A stretch of DNA of 64,000 nucleotides, taken from Przewalskia tangutica (taxonomy: Eukaryota; Streptophyta; Magnoliopsida; Solanales; Solanaceae). The number at the start of each line of letters is the position of its first letter. Position 1 is the stretch's first letter. Of the stretch, positions 44,763-58,500 are shown in pieces. The translations under genes and the position numbers were made by a program. The notes under the pieces are model-generated. The model was not told where the DNA came from, searched no databases, and was given only the letters and a program-made list of their open reading frames with translations. The stretch lies in contig CM056724.1 of NCBI GenBank assembly GCA_029844215.1, positions 82,231,093 through 82,295,092 on the forward strand. The letters run 5' to 3'.

Positions 44763-47700
44763 TGTTATACCCCGATTTCCGCAGTATGTACGTGAGCGCC
44801 AGAGGTATTATAATTTGAGCCTTAAAGTTAGCTAGTTTCAAATTTGTACACAAGTGAAAAGAGTCGCTTTCCGACGTAAACGTTTCCACGACTTTCGTAG
44901 GGAAAATTCCGGCTATGTCATTAATTATTTTTACGGATTTTTCCGAGAGACGAAACATTTTGGACCAACGAGAGGGCGACACTTGTCACCCTCTAATTGG
45001 AAGGAAGGGGCGGCAAAATGGGACGAAAAGGGTGGCTTTGGGTTAGGTAGGATATTTGTGCAAGTTGGTGTGGTAGATGGATAAGGTGCACATGGCTTGA
45101 TCCTAGCCCTACACTTGCCTAACACTTGGCTTGATCTTGCCATTGGTTGGCCTTTGCTTGACCTATAAATACCTCTAAGTGATGAACTTTCTTCATCCAA
45201 AAATCTTTTCTAAGTGTTAAAAATCCTCCCCTTTAGTGTTGAGTTCGCCCAACTCTCCCCTCCTTTGAGAGTCTTGCCGAGGCCTCCCTCCCCTCATGGT
45301 GCTCCTAGCCGAGGGTACCCCTAGCCTTGTTGTCTCGTATAAATACCCCTTTGTGGTATAGAAATACTCTCCTAGTAGTGTTATAATGCCCAAATACTCG
45401 CCCAAATACCTTGTAGTATTCCCAAAGTTACACTTATACAAAAGCCCAGAAAATACTATTATACTTCCTTTAGCCACTAAACGAAACCCTAAGGAAATCT
45501 TCATTGTTAGTTGAAGTTATAAGTAGAAGTTGCGTAGAACTTCTAAGGGTTTCTTGGATCGAATTGAGCGCATCGAGTAGAGCTAAACCTTGCTCGGATC
45601 GACATATAAACTCGGATAATTTTGGGCTTATCGAGGTAAACACTTGACCTTCTATTGTAATTTGAAATTACATTTTGTAGGAATATATAGTTGAAGTATA
45701 CTATATATAGAACTGAACATTATAATTGTGCGGCAATGTCTTTCGACTTAAGCTGAATAATACTTACAGAATGTCTTGCGACTTAAGCTGAATTTAAAGA
45801 AGAGAATGAATCGTAATTACATAGATTGTATCAGACATGAGACTTGTGTAGCATTCTTGTATAGTAGAATTATGCAGCCCGGTTAGGCGTGTTAACCCCT
45901 GGTTGGCTTGGTAGCCGCCTCGATAGAGAGGAGATTTACGTCATGTGGGGAGAGGTGTCGAATTTTCTGTAGAATATTCTACATTGAGATCTAAAGATTA
46001 ATAGGCGCTTTGTGGCCTCTATAGGTTGTAGTACTACGTGTGGAGTGATCTGCTTGACTGAGAGTGTAGCAGACGGTTTGAGGTACTTGGAGCATTTTGC
46101 TATTAGTCGATACTCGTCGCGAGGTATGTGAACCTCTTCTTATCTGTTCTAGCATGATATGTGTATAACTATGTAGTACGGTAGACGTACATGTGTTAAA
46201 TGTATTTGATTGCTTTTAAACATAAAGGGTTATAACAGCTCTATGTAAATGAGAAATGCTTTGTGGTTTCTTTTTAAAAAAAGATAACTGATTTGACTTA
46301 TAACCGACTTGATGTGTGATAATAAAGAACCTCGAAGTATTCTAAAAGATTAGGAAACCTTTTTGGAAGAAGTGTATACTTGGTTTGAAAACATAAGAGT
46401 TATACCAGATTTATGAGAAGTTAGGTGCAACGTCTTAAGAGAGACAAAAAGAATGGTTTAATGGTTTAGAAGTTAAGAGACTTATTCTTAAAAGATAAGA
46501 GACTTGACTTAATATGGATGTTTGTGTGAAACCTCATTCGTGAGTAATGAGTACTTGGTTTTTGGAAGGAATAATGTTTTACTGATTTCGGAAATCAGAA
46601 TGTGTATCGACAAACCACTGCAGCGTTAATAAAGGGAAATGTATTGAATAATTAAGTATTATTAAAACCAGTAGAAACCTCCATCTGCATAGAAGCTAAG
46701 ATGAGACAAAATGATATTACATTTCTAGATCATGGCTGCTAATAAGATTGATTATGAACAAGAATAACCTACTCGCCTAAGGCATATGTTACTCAATTGT
46801 TTTAAAAGAGATTAAGACATTGAACTATGAACTTTTCAAAAAAAGAGACTTGTGTATTTGAAATTAGGCAAACTGGAACTTTAGGAAAAAGAAAGGCATT
46901 GTGTTGTCTTAAAATGGTTTAAAACATAAGGTGTATAACAACTTTATGGGAAGTTGGTTATAACGACCTTATGATAACAAAAGAAAGGTTTTATCATTGG
47001 TTTTAATGTGGTAACTTGACTTTAAAAAGAAAAGTGTTTTGGTCAAAAAAAGAAGGCATGGTGTTGCTTAATTTGGTTTTAAAAGGAAAGTATGGAAGTT
47101 GTTTTGGTTTACTTAAAAGATATAAGTCACTCTATTTTTATACTACGTATCGTGACTTTTATAAAAGGATTAGATCTCTTTAAAAGGAATTTAACGACGT
47201 AGTACTTTAGGTTAAAACCGGACTTTGGCATAAAATGAAAGTACTTGAGTTGTGTATAACTTGCCTATGCTTGTTGTTGAAACTTGCCTATGCTTGTTGA
47301 TGTGAAACTTGCCTATGCTTGTTGTTGTGAAACTTGCCTATGCTTGTTGTGATAGCCTTTGTTGTGCAAAGATTGTGTTTCTATACTACCGCGTCTCGAT
47401 GGAGGGTCGGTTGACTTGTTGAGAACTTACTTGACGCGTCTTCAGCGACGGAGAAATTCCACGCACGCTCCTCGCTGATAGTGTTACTTTTGTTAAATCA
47501 CTTTGGACATCTCGACACGACGCGTAGCGCATCGGGTATGCTTCCACTTTTATTACCGCCTTGTTGTCTTATTGTTTCCTGTGGACATACCGACACGACG
47601 CGTAGCGCACGTATGCTTCCATTTGGAATGATGTCTTATTGTTTCCTGTGGACATATCGACACGATCGTAGCGCATGTGCATGCTTCCATTTGGAATGTT

Positions 47701-48365
47701 GTCTTATTTGTCCCTTGGACATCTCGACACGATGCGTAGCGCACGGTATGCTCCCATTTGGATTTCTATCTTGTTGTTATCATATCATGCATCGCCAGCG
47801 GGAAGGTACTCCACGCGGGATTGATGTTGTGGGCGTGAGACCACGAATTGATATAATCTGTATGTGTATGCATCGTAGTTTGGTTATCATACCGTCTCTC
47901 GCTTTTATAGACTATTATGATTTCGCCATGATTTTTCTGATTTCACATACTTGGTACTGTTATCGACCTCCTTCGGGGCTGCGTTCACGCCGCAGTAAGT
48001 ACATCTACCGCCGATCCGCGTTTAGGATCTCATTTCGTCTTGGGAAGCTCCGTTCCTTGAGGCTTATCTTTGGTATGTTACCCCGAGTGCAGGTCCTTGT
48101 ACATTCGTGGGGTATGGCGGGGCCCCGTCCGTCATAGTTGTTGTATAAATCTTAGAGGTGCGTAGCCTTGTTGTGGGCGTGGTTTGTAAAAGGATAAGCG
48201 TCGGGTATTTATGTATATATGATGAAGGCAATTGTTTTGGTTGGCCTGTTTATTTATCTTGTCTCTTATTTCATGTTCATGTTTTATTTCCGCTGATTTT
48301 CTCTGATGTTGTATCACTAGGGTGCCCGGGGTAAGGCACGATCCACGGCCCGGTTGGGTCGTGAT
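44763..48365 (+). repeat. TE5 3' LTR
   Basis: Collinear with 39009-42615; TATA box at 45164-45171; tandem array at 47503-47770. A 218-codon open frame at 47481-48137 spans the array and is a chance product. The right edge is accurate only to a few bases. Confidence 0.88.
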
Positions 48366-49042
48366 GTTTTGAGGCCCCAGACTGAGCCTCGGTTTCGGTT
48401 AGGAGAAGACTATGGTCGCGAGGAAGCAGTTATGTTATTGACCAAGATAGCGGTGCTACAGTTTCATCAGCAGGAGGTTATTCGGCCAGTACAGACAGGT
48501 GTACAGAGGGTAGAGGGCCAACGCGGGAATCAGCGTAAGAGGGCTAGACCGGTTGGTTATCCCGGTGAGTTCTTGGACGAGCAGCCTCAGCAGCGAGTGA
48601 GATATTCGTCCCAGCCTACCCAGTACATACCCCCGCAGCCCACTGGTGGGAGATTTGACCCCACCAGGTATTTAGGAGCCGGTCCAAGCTCCAGGGGTCG
48701 AGGTTCTCAAAGGAGCAGAGGATTTTCTCAGTCGAGGCCACTTTTTCCTCAAGAGCCTGATGTAGTAAGCGTCATTTGGGGAAATGCCGTTATGGCACAG
48801 GTGTTTGTTTTTATTGTGGCCGTCCGGGCCATATACTGAGAGTATGTCCTTTTAGAAAGAGCACCGGTGAGGTGGCTCAGCCTATGAGGCCGGTAGTTGG
48901 TTCCCTTTCCTACGGTTGCGCCCCGAGGCGGTGTTGGATGTCAGCCAACCGTGGTAGAGGTCAGGGTGGAGTTTATAGTTCTGGCGGTCCTTCGAACCGC
49001 ATAGATGACGTGACTACTGGGCAGGATCATGAGGCAACATAG
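48366..49042 (+). pseudogene. TE4 gag, 3' part with CCHC zinc knuckle
   Basis: Resumes after TE5. The first open segment (to 48839) has a helical region (LLTKIAVLQFHQQEVIRPVQ), the basic GNQRKRARP, and a Gln/Pro/Gly/Arg-rich linker. A frame change near 48770 leads to the knuckle CFYCGRPGHILRVC and the tail NRGRGQGGVYSSGGPSN, ending TAG at 49042. The knuckle has standard C-x2-C-x4-H-x4-C spacing. It is close to the TE1 gag remnant and distinct from the TE2/TE5 type. The lack of an N-terminal Gag domain suggests it cannot build particles unaided. Confidence 0.8.
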
Positions 49043-49930
49043 CATGGGGTTACAGGTATATGTCGATTCTTTTGAATCATACGTGTATTGTTAGATTCAG
49101 ATTTTGCCCTAGCGTATATGTTTTCCCTTTATTGCTAGCAGTTGTAAGTGATAGTAACCCCAGAGGTAGGAATACTTTGATTAGTAAAGTGAAAAGTTAA
49201 GAATTTTGACAAGAATGGTAAGTGAACTGAGACTTTAGTTGTGTAGAGTTCACAAGTAGTAATTGCCCCATAACAGTGTAAGACCAATAGGGAAGATTGT
49301 ACAGTAGAAATACTTTAGCCTATGTGTCGAACCTCTAGTGAATAGGGGGATAGGGTGAGAAGTACCTTGAGGTAAGAGAGAATTTTATTCCAGACTAAGA
49401 AGGAGAAGTTAAGTGTGACGATGGATCGGGTTATGGACTCATTTCGGGTCAACCGATAGTATGGAATGGGGTGATGTCAGTTGGATATGGTCCCGCTATG
49501 TGATAGGGTCACGAGGATGCCAGACCCAAGTTTAGTTAATCATTGTACGAGTTTGTGGACGCGTTCCACCGAAATCAGGTCGTAAGGACCGAGAAGAGCC
49601 TTAGCGGAAATTCAGGTAGCATAGTGGCCAAGTTTGGATAGTAACTCCAAGGATTGGAGAACAGGAACAATATTTGAAATTTTGTACGTATACGAAATAA
49701 GTTTGGAAGTACGAGAAAGTATGACAAGTAAGAAAATAAAGGAACCTCTAAGGATCCCGTGTTTTAAGATCAGAACCTTCGAGTTTTGTGAGAGAAGGGT
49801 CGCGACGGAAGGTCCATTGATATGTTTACGTATGTTAGGTGGCCATGTATGACATCGTTGGTCTTGTGAGTATTGGTATTAGGCATAGTATAGAGATCGC
49901 CGAGTTTGTATAGCTTGACAACCGACTAAG
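49043..49930 (+). other. TE4 region between gag and PPT
   Basis: Non-coding. The conserved block is at about 49415-49580 (CGGGTTATGG, GGTCCCGCTATG, CACGAGGATGCCAGACCCAAG, ACGAGTTTGTGGACGCGTTC). A 72-codon frame at 49634-49852 has no recognisable features. Confidence 0.65.
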
Positions 49931-49966
49931 AACATTCGGGGACGAATGTTTCTAAGGGGGGAAGAA
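49931..49966 (+). promoter_or_regulatory. TE4 hairpin and polypurine tract
   Basis: AACATTCG-GGGA-CGAATGTT (49931-49950), then AAGGGGGGAAGAA (49954-49966) against the LTR. Confidence 0.88.
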
Positions 49967-52900
49967 TGTTACACCCCGTAATCCAGGACATGTATAAGAG
50001 AAGGTACGTAAGGAACACAAGACTTGAAATTGGTACGAAATGAAGAATTGTTTTTCCGACGGAAAATCTTTCGAACGTCGGAAGGGAACAATGTTCGTTG
50101 TTGAGAATTGGATTCTCAAAATGTATTATTTGAGGAATATGGAACTTATTAACATTATGAAAATTTATTTTTACGGATTTGGTCACGTGGGGCCCACCCG
50201 AGGAATTTGACGTTTTGTGGGGCCCACGAGGGTTACGGAATTTTATGGACGAATGAGAGGGCGACACATGGCACCCCTTCCACATGGTCTTGGATGAATT
50301 TTTGCATGGGTAAAATGGTCATTGACCCTTGAAGATGAATAAGTCTTGCTAGCTTGAGATTGTTGACTAAGTCCAAGGGCCACTTGGCTTGATCTCTCCC
50401 ATCCAAATCTAACATGTGTTATAATCTAGGCCCTCCAATGTATTATATAAGCATACTAGTAGTGCAAGACTTGAGCATTCTATACTTAGTGAAATTTTTC
50501 AAGAACTAGTCTTGTGGAGAGAAAGGGCTCTCGGCTTTGAGCATTTGTGAGCAAGAAAATTTTGCAATTTTGTTCCATTATTCACAAGACTTTAAACCAA
50601 GGTTCCTAAGAGTGTTGTAAGGTTATCTAAATAGAAAGATCCCGGAAAAATGACGTTTTCGTATTAGTCGCAAGGCGGAAACTTAAGGAGTTCTTCAACT
50701 TTGAAGTTGGAACTTGAAGATGGGTTCTTCATAGGCTTCTAAGGAGTGCTTGGAGCGGATTGGAACATAAGGAAAGGAGCTAAGAATTTCTAAGGAGCGA
50801 CTTTGAATCTTGGAAATTTTAAGGGCTTGTAAAGGTATAATTCTTGTCGTTTTAGTAATTAAGATTACTTGTTGTTGTAGCTATGGATATTAGCAAGCAT
50901 GAGGTATTTAGTATGAGGTTTGATAAGTTTATTGGCTATTGAAACCCTAATCCGAAAACTAGTATGTTTAGCCCTTAAGATTTCAATTCAAGTTGATTGT
51001 TAGTTTAAGTTGTCACATGTTATATTAAGAAGGAATATTAGTTGTTAAGTTGTTTATGACTATATAACATGTTTGACCTAAGAACTTGGATTGAAAAAGG
51101 ATTGGAAAAGACTTAGTGTTGTTGTATATGTTGGCCGAGAATGGCTTGGTTGTTAAACTACTTGGTATGAATTGTGGGGCGGAATTTTACACGTATTGTA
51201 AGGCGTGTAATCCCCTTTGATTTGGTTGTTGTTTTGAGCCTTAAATGTGGCGTGTTGGTTATTGAATTCGGCCTTGAAAAAGGTGGCAAAGTATGTAGAA
51301 ACAAAGGAAGTGCTGCCCGATTTTCCGTAGAATAAGAGACCGTATACTTAGTATTATTCTACGTTAGAAGCTAGAAATTGATAGTCATGTTGTGACCATT
51401 ATAGGTTGACAATTCTACGTACGGCGTATTCGGCTTAGCTGGTGGATTTAGCCGAAAAGGTATGTGAACTATCTCCTCTTCTAGCATGATTCCTTAAGAT
51501 AAAGAAAGTATGTCCTACTCCTTAAATGATCAATTCCTTGGTTGTATTTGGATTGCCTAAAATAGAATTTGTTCTATGTACTTCCTTGATTGTACTTTGA
51601 TGTTTAAATTGTAAGTTGTATAATCCATTGCCTTAGTGAAGTTTGGATTCTTAAGAGTGAAAGTATTTTACTTAAAGTACATAGAGTCTTGAAAAGGAAG
51701 TGGTTTCCAAACGTTTTGGCTAGTGCCTTAGTTCCAACACCTAAGGGTTGTTATAATGACTTTAGGGGAATTAAAGGAGTGATTTACTTAATTGTATTAA
51801 AAGAGGAGAAATGACATGATTTAAGAGAAGTAACTTGTTTTAAAGGTGTGAGTTACTTGAGGTTTATAAGTAGAAGAAACTTGTTTTCTAAATATTAAGA
51901 GACTTGAAGTATTTTGAAAGTTAAGAAACTTGATTTGTAAGTATGTGATACTTGGTTTTAAGTATAAGTCTCTTGGTTATAAAAGGAATGAATATGTCTA
52001 AAACCATAAAGGGTTATAACGGCTTTATGGGAAGTTGGTTATAACGGCTTTATGGAAGGTTAAGAAAGTTGTCTATTTTGATTAATGGGCATAAGTTGCC
52101 TAGGTTGTGAAATTTGAAGTTACTTGATTTCCAGCTTTGAAATGAGTTTTCTAAAAGTGTAGTAACTTACTTTGAAAAATAGACACACCTTGATACTACG
52201 GGTGTTAGTATCTTGGGGTTTTACATAAAAAAGAGTCTTTTGAAAAGAATGTACGTACGTAGTACTTTGGCTTGTTTAATTGAGAATTATTCTATGTGTG
52301 CCTGGATAAGTACTTTGGCTTGTTTAATTGAGAATTATTCTATAAGTGCCTTGAGTTTATAAAATGAAAGTCTATAGATTTTATGAACTTGCCTATGTGT
52401 GCTGGTTATAGCCTTTGAGTGCAAGTATTATGTTTTATTATGTTGCCGCGACTCTCGGTTGGAGGGTCGGTTGTCTTGTTGTAAGATTACTTGACGCGTC
52501 GAAGCGGTGATGTGGGATTCCAGGTATGCTTCCATTATTTGTATTACTCATGGACATGCTTATACGATGTGGGATTCCGGCATGTGACTGCGAGGCGTTA
52601 GATTCGGATTTGTTTGTGTTACCCCACGGTCATGCTTATACGATGTGGATTCCGGCACGCGACCACGTGGGATATTTTTATTCCATGGATTCGCCTCCAT
52701 GAGATTTAGCGACGCAGCCGATCCGTAGTTAGCTTCGTACTTGCCCCGTCGATTGACGCAGCCGGATCTAGTAGTTGGCTTTCGACTTGCCCCGCCGATT
52801 CATGGTACGCTTTGGTACCAGACTCCGGTAGATAGCTTTCGACTTGCCCTGGCCATATCTCGTGACGACAGCCGGATCCGTAGTTAGCTGCATTTCTGCC

Positions 52901-53688
52901 CGTCGATTGTCGACGCAGCCGATCTCGTAGTTGGCTTTCGCATTGCCCCGCCGCTTTATGATGCAGCCGATCTGTGGTTCTTTTTCCTACTGCCCGCATG
53001 CTTTTAGGACACAGTGGGACTTGGTGTTCATGTATGCTTATTGGTGTTATATTATATCATGGATCACGGCGAGGAAGGATTCCACGGGCATGATTGATAT
53101 TATGGGCGTGAGACCCATGGTTATATTTTAGTAATGACTTTGAGGGCATGCACCCCTGACTTGATATGACTGCTTATGTATTGTGTACCGTAGATTGGCT
53201 ATCATACATGTCTTCTGTTTTGTTTAGACTGTTATGATTTCATTACTGATTTCATCGTTTCACATACTTGGTACATTCTTCGCATCGACCTCCTTCGGCC
53301 GCGTCACGCATGAGTTTAGGTACGCAGCTTGTGATCCGCAGTGTAACGCCTTGCTCGAGTTTTGGATAGCTCCCTATGTTCAGGAGTTTATCTTTTTGGT
53401 ATAGATCCTTGATGTGCTTTTGTACGCATGGGTACGGCGGCCTTGTCCGTCATAGTTGATATAACTCTTGAGGTCCGTATTCATATGTGGATTGGACTCA
53501 CGTATACAAAGGTGTAGTGTCTTTTGATTATGTATATTATATGGCAGCCTTGTCGGCTTTGCCCTTGCACGTACGATTGGTTTAAAAAAAATGAGGTGTT
53601 ATTTAATTTCTGCAGTTTACTTAGTTGTTAAGGTAGAAGGGTGCCCAGGTAGGGCACCAGTCACGGGCCCGGCGTTCGGGGCGTGACA
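49967..53688 (+). repeat. TE4 right LTR, 3722 bp
   Basis: From TGTTACACCCCGTAATCC to GGGGCGTGACA. A TATA box (TATATAA, 50444-50450) precedes GCATACTAGTAGTGCAAG. A degenerate tandem array is at about 52700-53000. It contains no gene. Confidence 0.92.
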
Positions 53689-53802
53689 CCTAGTCATAAG
53701 TGTATGTTGACCAAAAAGTCAAGATAAAAATTGTCATACTATGTGACTGTTGAAAAAACTGTCACACTCTGACTGTCACCGTAGGTCATTTTTCTTGTAG
53801 TG
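53689..53802. mobile_element. CACTA-like transposon terminus
   Basis: Ends TTTTTCTTGTAGTG (53789-53802), the reverse complement of the CACTACAAGAAA terminus of plant CACTA elements. Short TGTCA/TGAC-rich subterminal motifs precede it. The other end is not in the window; TE4 borders this fragment on the left. It could also be a CACTA-derived MITE. Confidence 0.6.
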
Positions 53803-54141
53803 ACTATTTTTTAGCATTAGTGAAATATGAGAGAGCTCTTTACAATTCGTATAGAGGTTAAAAAATCTGTCAAGACTCAAGTAAAACGAGGAATAGTCTA
53901 GGTAAACAATACTAGGTAATTTCATAATATTTACATAAATCTTGATAGACATGGCTACATGATGGTAAGAGTTAGCAGATATATGATGGAATATCAAAAC
54001 GTATGCAAATTGATCTGAACATCATCATCATAAGAATATATATATATATTGGTGATAGAAGCACATGAGTATTACCGTATGAAAATTTTCAGCCAATAGA
54101 CGCCAATATTTATCCGATATAACATATTTCTCATGAATTAA
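53803..54141. other. AT-rich intergenic spacer
   Basis: I see no gene here. It includes a short (TA)n run near 54036-54050. It probably represents older host sequence or degraded repeats. Confidence 0.6.
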
Positions 54142-55532
54142 TTGAAGTATATGCAAGCTAATCTGGTGGTAGAAATTACGAATAAGGTGGAGAAGTGGAC
54201 GAATAGGGAATTGTATAATATGGCGAGGAATGAGGTAACGCTAGCGGTTACGGCAGCGAAAACAACAACTTTTGAACGTCTGTATATGGAATTAGAAGGA
54301 AAATACGGGGATGAGAAGTTGTACAAACTAGCCAAGGCAAGGGATAGGAGGTCCCGTGACTTGGATCACGTGAGGTGCATTAAGGATAAGGACGACAAAG
54401 TACTGGTAGAGGACGTACATATTAGGCGGATGTGGCAGTCTTATTTCCATAAACTCTTGAATGGAGGCGGAGACAACGACATTGTGCTGGGAGATCTAGA
54501 GCAATCTGGTAGGTACCAGATTTTGGATATTGTAAAAGCATTAAGGTTGAGGAGGTTAAGGGTATTGTTCGCAGGATGCACAGGGGACGAGCGATCATGC
54601 CCGATGAGATCTCATTTGAATTTTGGAAGAGCGTAGGCAGGGAAGATTTGGAGTGGCTGACTGAGTTATTTAACATCATTTTTAAGACGGCGAGAATACC
54701 CGAAGAATAGAGGTGGAGTACAATGATTCCTTTGTACAAGAACAAATGTGATATCCAAAATTGCAACAACTATATGGGTATTAACCTATTGAGCCTATGA
54801 AAGTTTGGGAACTGTCGTAGAGATGAGGGTAAGAAAAGGCATGTCTATTTACGAGAACCAGGAATTGGAATTATTGAAGAAACTCTTTATATTGGAATTG
54901 ACCGATTTGGATTCATGTTGAGGCGTTCGACTACTGAAGTCATTCATCTTATTATGAGGTTGGTGGAGAAGTATAGGGAGAGGAATAGAGATTTACGTAG
55001 GGTTTTCATCGACCTCGAGAAGACATACGACAAAGTCCCTAGGGAAGTTCTATGGAGATATTTGAAGGTTAAAGGTGTACCTATGGCGTACACTAGGGTG
55101 ATCAAAAATATGTATGATGGAGCCAAGACTGGGGTACGGACAGTAGGATGAGATTCAGAGCTCTTATCAATGACGATGGGGTCGCACCAGGGATCAGCTC
55201 TTAGTCCATTCTTATTTGCCTTGATGATGGATGGCCTGACGCGACAAATCCAAAGAAAGGTGCCATGGTGTATGATATTCGCAGACGACATAGTCCTGAT
55301 TGATGAAACTCGCAGTGGAGTGAACGTTAAGCTGGAGGTTTGGAGACACACTCTGGAGTCTAAAACGTTCAGGCTAAGTAGGACCAAGATAGAATATTTA
55401 GAGTGCAAGTTCAGCAACGGGAGAGACCCTGAGACATGCGTGGAGGTTAGACTTGATACTCAAGTCATTTCAAAGAAAGGAAACTTCAAGTACCTAGAGT
55501 CTCTAATCCAGGGGAATAGATAGATTGATGAC
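54142..55532 (+). pseudogene. RTE-type LINE reverse transcriptase pseudogene
   Basis: 5'-truncated non-LTR retrotransposon. The first open segment (54142-54636, 164 codons) covers the linker between endonuclease and RT, with LAKARDRRSRDLDHVRCIKD and IRRMWQSYFHKLLN. After frame changes (54580-54910), RT resumes at 54915-55523 with RSTTEVIHLIMRLVEKYRER, VFIDLEKTYDKVPREVLW, a HQGSALSPFLFALMMD motif and the catalytic FADD (55278-55289). TGA at 55149-55151 interrupts it. The endonuclease domain is absent, as is common for truncated LINE insertions. The 3' end is cut by the TE6 insertion. LINE RT is used for target-primed reverse transcription; this copy is dead. Confidence 0.93.
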
Positions 55533-58500
55533 TGTCACGACCCGAACCCGGGCCCGTGACTGGTGCCTTACCCCGGGCACCCAAGTAGACATACATCAGA
55601 GTAATCAGCGGAACATAAAACAAGACATGAAATAATATGAAGTGTAAAATAGTTTTTCTGCGAAAAGTTGCCTTTCGGCGTATATATATAAAAACTTAAA
55701 TCAACGAGCTACATCCCTTTTACAAACTCGCCCACAACAAGATTTACATGCACTTAAGAATGATATAACAACAATGGCGGGACAGGGCCCCGCCATACCC
55801 CTGAATGTAAATACCTACAACGACAGGGGACTATACCACTGATAAGCCTCCGGAGAAACGGAGCTTCCCAAAACGCTGAACTGTGATCCTAAGAGCGAGG
55901 ATCGACGACTGGTGTACCTCTACCTGCGGCATGAACGCACTTCAAGGCGAGGTCGACAACAGGTACCAAGTATGTGAAACTGAAAATACTGTAAATGAAA
56001 TCATAGTAGTCTATATAAAGCAGGAGACATGTATGATAACCAAACTACAGTTCACAATAAATAAGCAGTCATGTCAAGTCAGGGACTCACGCCCTCAAAG
56101 TCATCACTCAAATATAACTATGGGTCTCACGCCCACAACATCAATCATTCCCATGGAATACCTTCCTCACTGCCGGCAGTCTATGATATAAAAGCACCAA
56201 GGAATACACATGAGCACCAGGTCCCACCTGTGTCATAATAAAACCGTACGGGGTAAGTACGAAGGCATAGCCGACTACTAAAACCCACAGTACCAATAAG
56301 GTCATAAACTGTATCATAAGATCTGTCTAGACCGCCACATGATCGAAGCTGGCCACTCGCCCGCAGTATCAAATGTGCGCGTCTAGTCCTGGAACTTCCC
56401 GCAGCTCCGCATAGGCCACTCACATAGGCCCGCATGAGGTATTCCCCGCATCGAGGGTAGCTACTCCCCGGCATCGTCCTGGACTCGCAGTCCGCATGGC
56501 CACATAGACCGCATGACCATAAAGGCCGCACACTAACCTGGAACTCTCGTAGCTCCGCATAGGCCACCTGGACCCGCATGAGGTATCTCGAATCATAGTC
56601 ACACAGATCGCTCGAGGCTACCCCGACGGAGGCAACTTAACCCCCGGGATCAAGTCAAGGTGAGTGATATAATACTAACATAACAGCTTATCGTTAAACA
56701 ACATAAGCACAATCAAGGGAAACCCCCTTACACAACATTACAAGACACTAACACACGTAGCATCCTAACATGTTTATTTATCGAACCAACAAGAAAGTAT
56801 TACAAGGCTATCACAAACCAACATAGTCAAGTTATTCACACAAGGTACTTCCTTCTTTATGTCAACAAGTTCGGGTTTTTATCCCCAAAGCACTTCATAC
56901 ATTAATTCTTTAAAAGATCCGTTTCTTTCACAAAAGTCACACAATACCCGTAGTATAAAAATAGAGTGACTATCTTTTTAAGTAAACCAAAACACTTCCT
57001 TTTGTAAAATCAAGTAACAACATTATTTTCCAAACATTCAAGTTTGCCTAATTTCAAATGCTCAAGTTTCTCATTTTCGAAAGGTTTCGTGGTTCCTAGT
57101 CTTAATCACTTAAGAATATAATTCTATTTTAAACAATTTGAGAAACATATGCCTTATATGTGAGTAGGTTATTCTTGTTCATAATCAATCTTATTAAAAC
57201 AGCCATGATCTAGGAAATGTAATATCATTTTGTCTCATCTTAGCTTCTATGCAGATGGAGGTTTCTACTGGTTTTAATAATACTTAATTAGTCAATACAT
57301 TTCCCTTTATTAACGCTGCAGTGGTTCGTTCGATACTTATTCTGATTTCCGAAATCAGCAAAAGATTATCCCTTTTAAAAACCAAGTACTCATTACTCAC
57401 GAATGAGGTTTCACACCTTTTTAACAAAATTCATATTAATTAAGTCAAGTCTCTTATCTATTAAGATCAAGTCTCTTAACTTCTAAAATCAATAAACCAT
57501 TCTTTTTATCTCTCTTAAGTCGTTATACCTAACTTCCCATAAAGCTAGTATAACTCTTAAGCTTTAAAAACCAAGCCTTACTTTTCTTTCAAAAAGGTTT
57601 CTTAATTCTTTTGAAATACGTCAAGATTCTTATTATTTAAACTCAAGTCAAAAGACATCGGAATAAAACCACGTTCAGTTAACACACGTACGTCTACCGT
57701 ACTATATATATATTCTTTTAAAATATCATGCTCAAGAGGATAGGAAGCATCACATACCTCGCGACGATTTATCGACTATTAGCAAATAGCTCCAAAGTAC
57801 TGTAATCCTGCTAGCCTTTTCCACCCTTCGAGTAGAATACGCTACTCGCAGTACTTCAACCTATAACGGTTATACAATTCTATCAATGTCTAGACTACTC
57901 GGTAGAATAAATCTAGATACAAGATTCTACGGAAAATCAAGAGACTTCCCTACCCACAAACTTCACAAGTCATCAGAATACAGTCCTATGTAAGTACAGT
58001 TCAATTCTCTTCTTATATACCTTCCTTGTATATAACTTATACTTAATTCTTATACTTCAACAGTATGTAAACTCTAATTACAAAAGGGGGACAAGATATT
58101 TACCTCGATAAGCCCAAAATTATCCAAGTTTTAATGTCGATCCTGAGCAACGTTTAGCTCCTACTCTGGGCGCTCCAACCCGCTCCAAACAACCCTTAGA
58201 AGTTCTACGCAACTTCTACTTAACACTTCAACCGACTATGAAGGTTTTCCTTAGGGTTTCGTTTTTGTGACTGAAGGGAATATAAGGTAGTATTTACGGG
58301 CTCTACGTATAGAGGTAACTTGGAATACTACAAGGTATAAGGCTAATGTATTTTTGGAATAGTAACAATACTTGGAGAATACTTTTCTACCAGGGGGGGG
58401 TGTATTTACGAGAACAACTAGGCAAGGGGGGGTGTGCTACGGCTAGCACCACTAGGAAAGGGGGGGTACCCCTCGGCCAAAGGCCTCTCAAAGGGGGAGG

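Larger units (their letters stand above)
39009..48365 (+). mobile_element. TE5: gag-only LTR retrotransposon nested in TE4 gag
   Basis: Plus-strand element of about 9.36 kb with LTRs of about 3607 and 3603 bp, and an internal region of 2147 bp with PBS, gag remnant, conserved block, hairpin and purine tract. No pol remnant is seen. The left flank is GGTTT. The right flank reads GTTTT after a garbled terminus (GTCGTGAT instead of GTCGTGACA), consistent with a GGTTT duplication damaged in the read. LTR copies are near-identical in AT-rich stretches. Confidence 0.88.
36741..53688 (+). mobile_element. TE4: gag-only LTR retrotransposon, 5'-truncated, carrying TE5
   Basis: Plus-strand element of the TE1 subfamily. 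The left LTR lacks its first 1.73 kb (36741 aligns with 51697 of the right LTR). The internal region, once TE5 is removed, is only about 1.9 kb: PBS, short gag with CCHC knuckle, conserved block, hairpin, purine tract. The right LTR is complete (49967-53688, TGTTACACC...GTGACA). No pol genes are present. A left target-site duplication cannot be found because of the truncation; the right flank is CCTAG. Confidence 0.85.

Noticed and set aside
47481..48137. 218-codon open frame, the longest outside the EPRV
   Set aside because: It lies in the TE5 3' LTR and spans the tandem array; repeated Leu/His/Cys-rich peptides mirror the DNA repeat, and the sister LTR frame at 41692 is interrupted differently.
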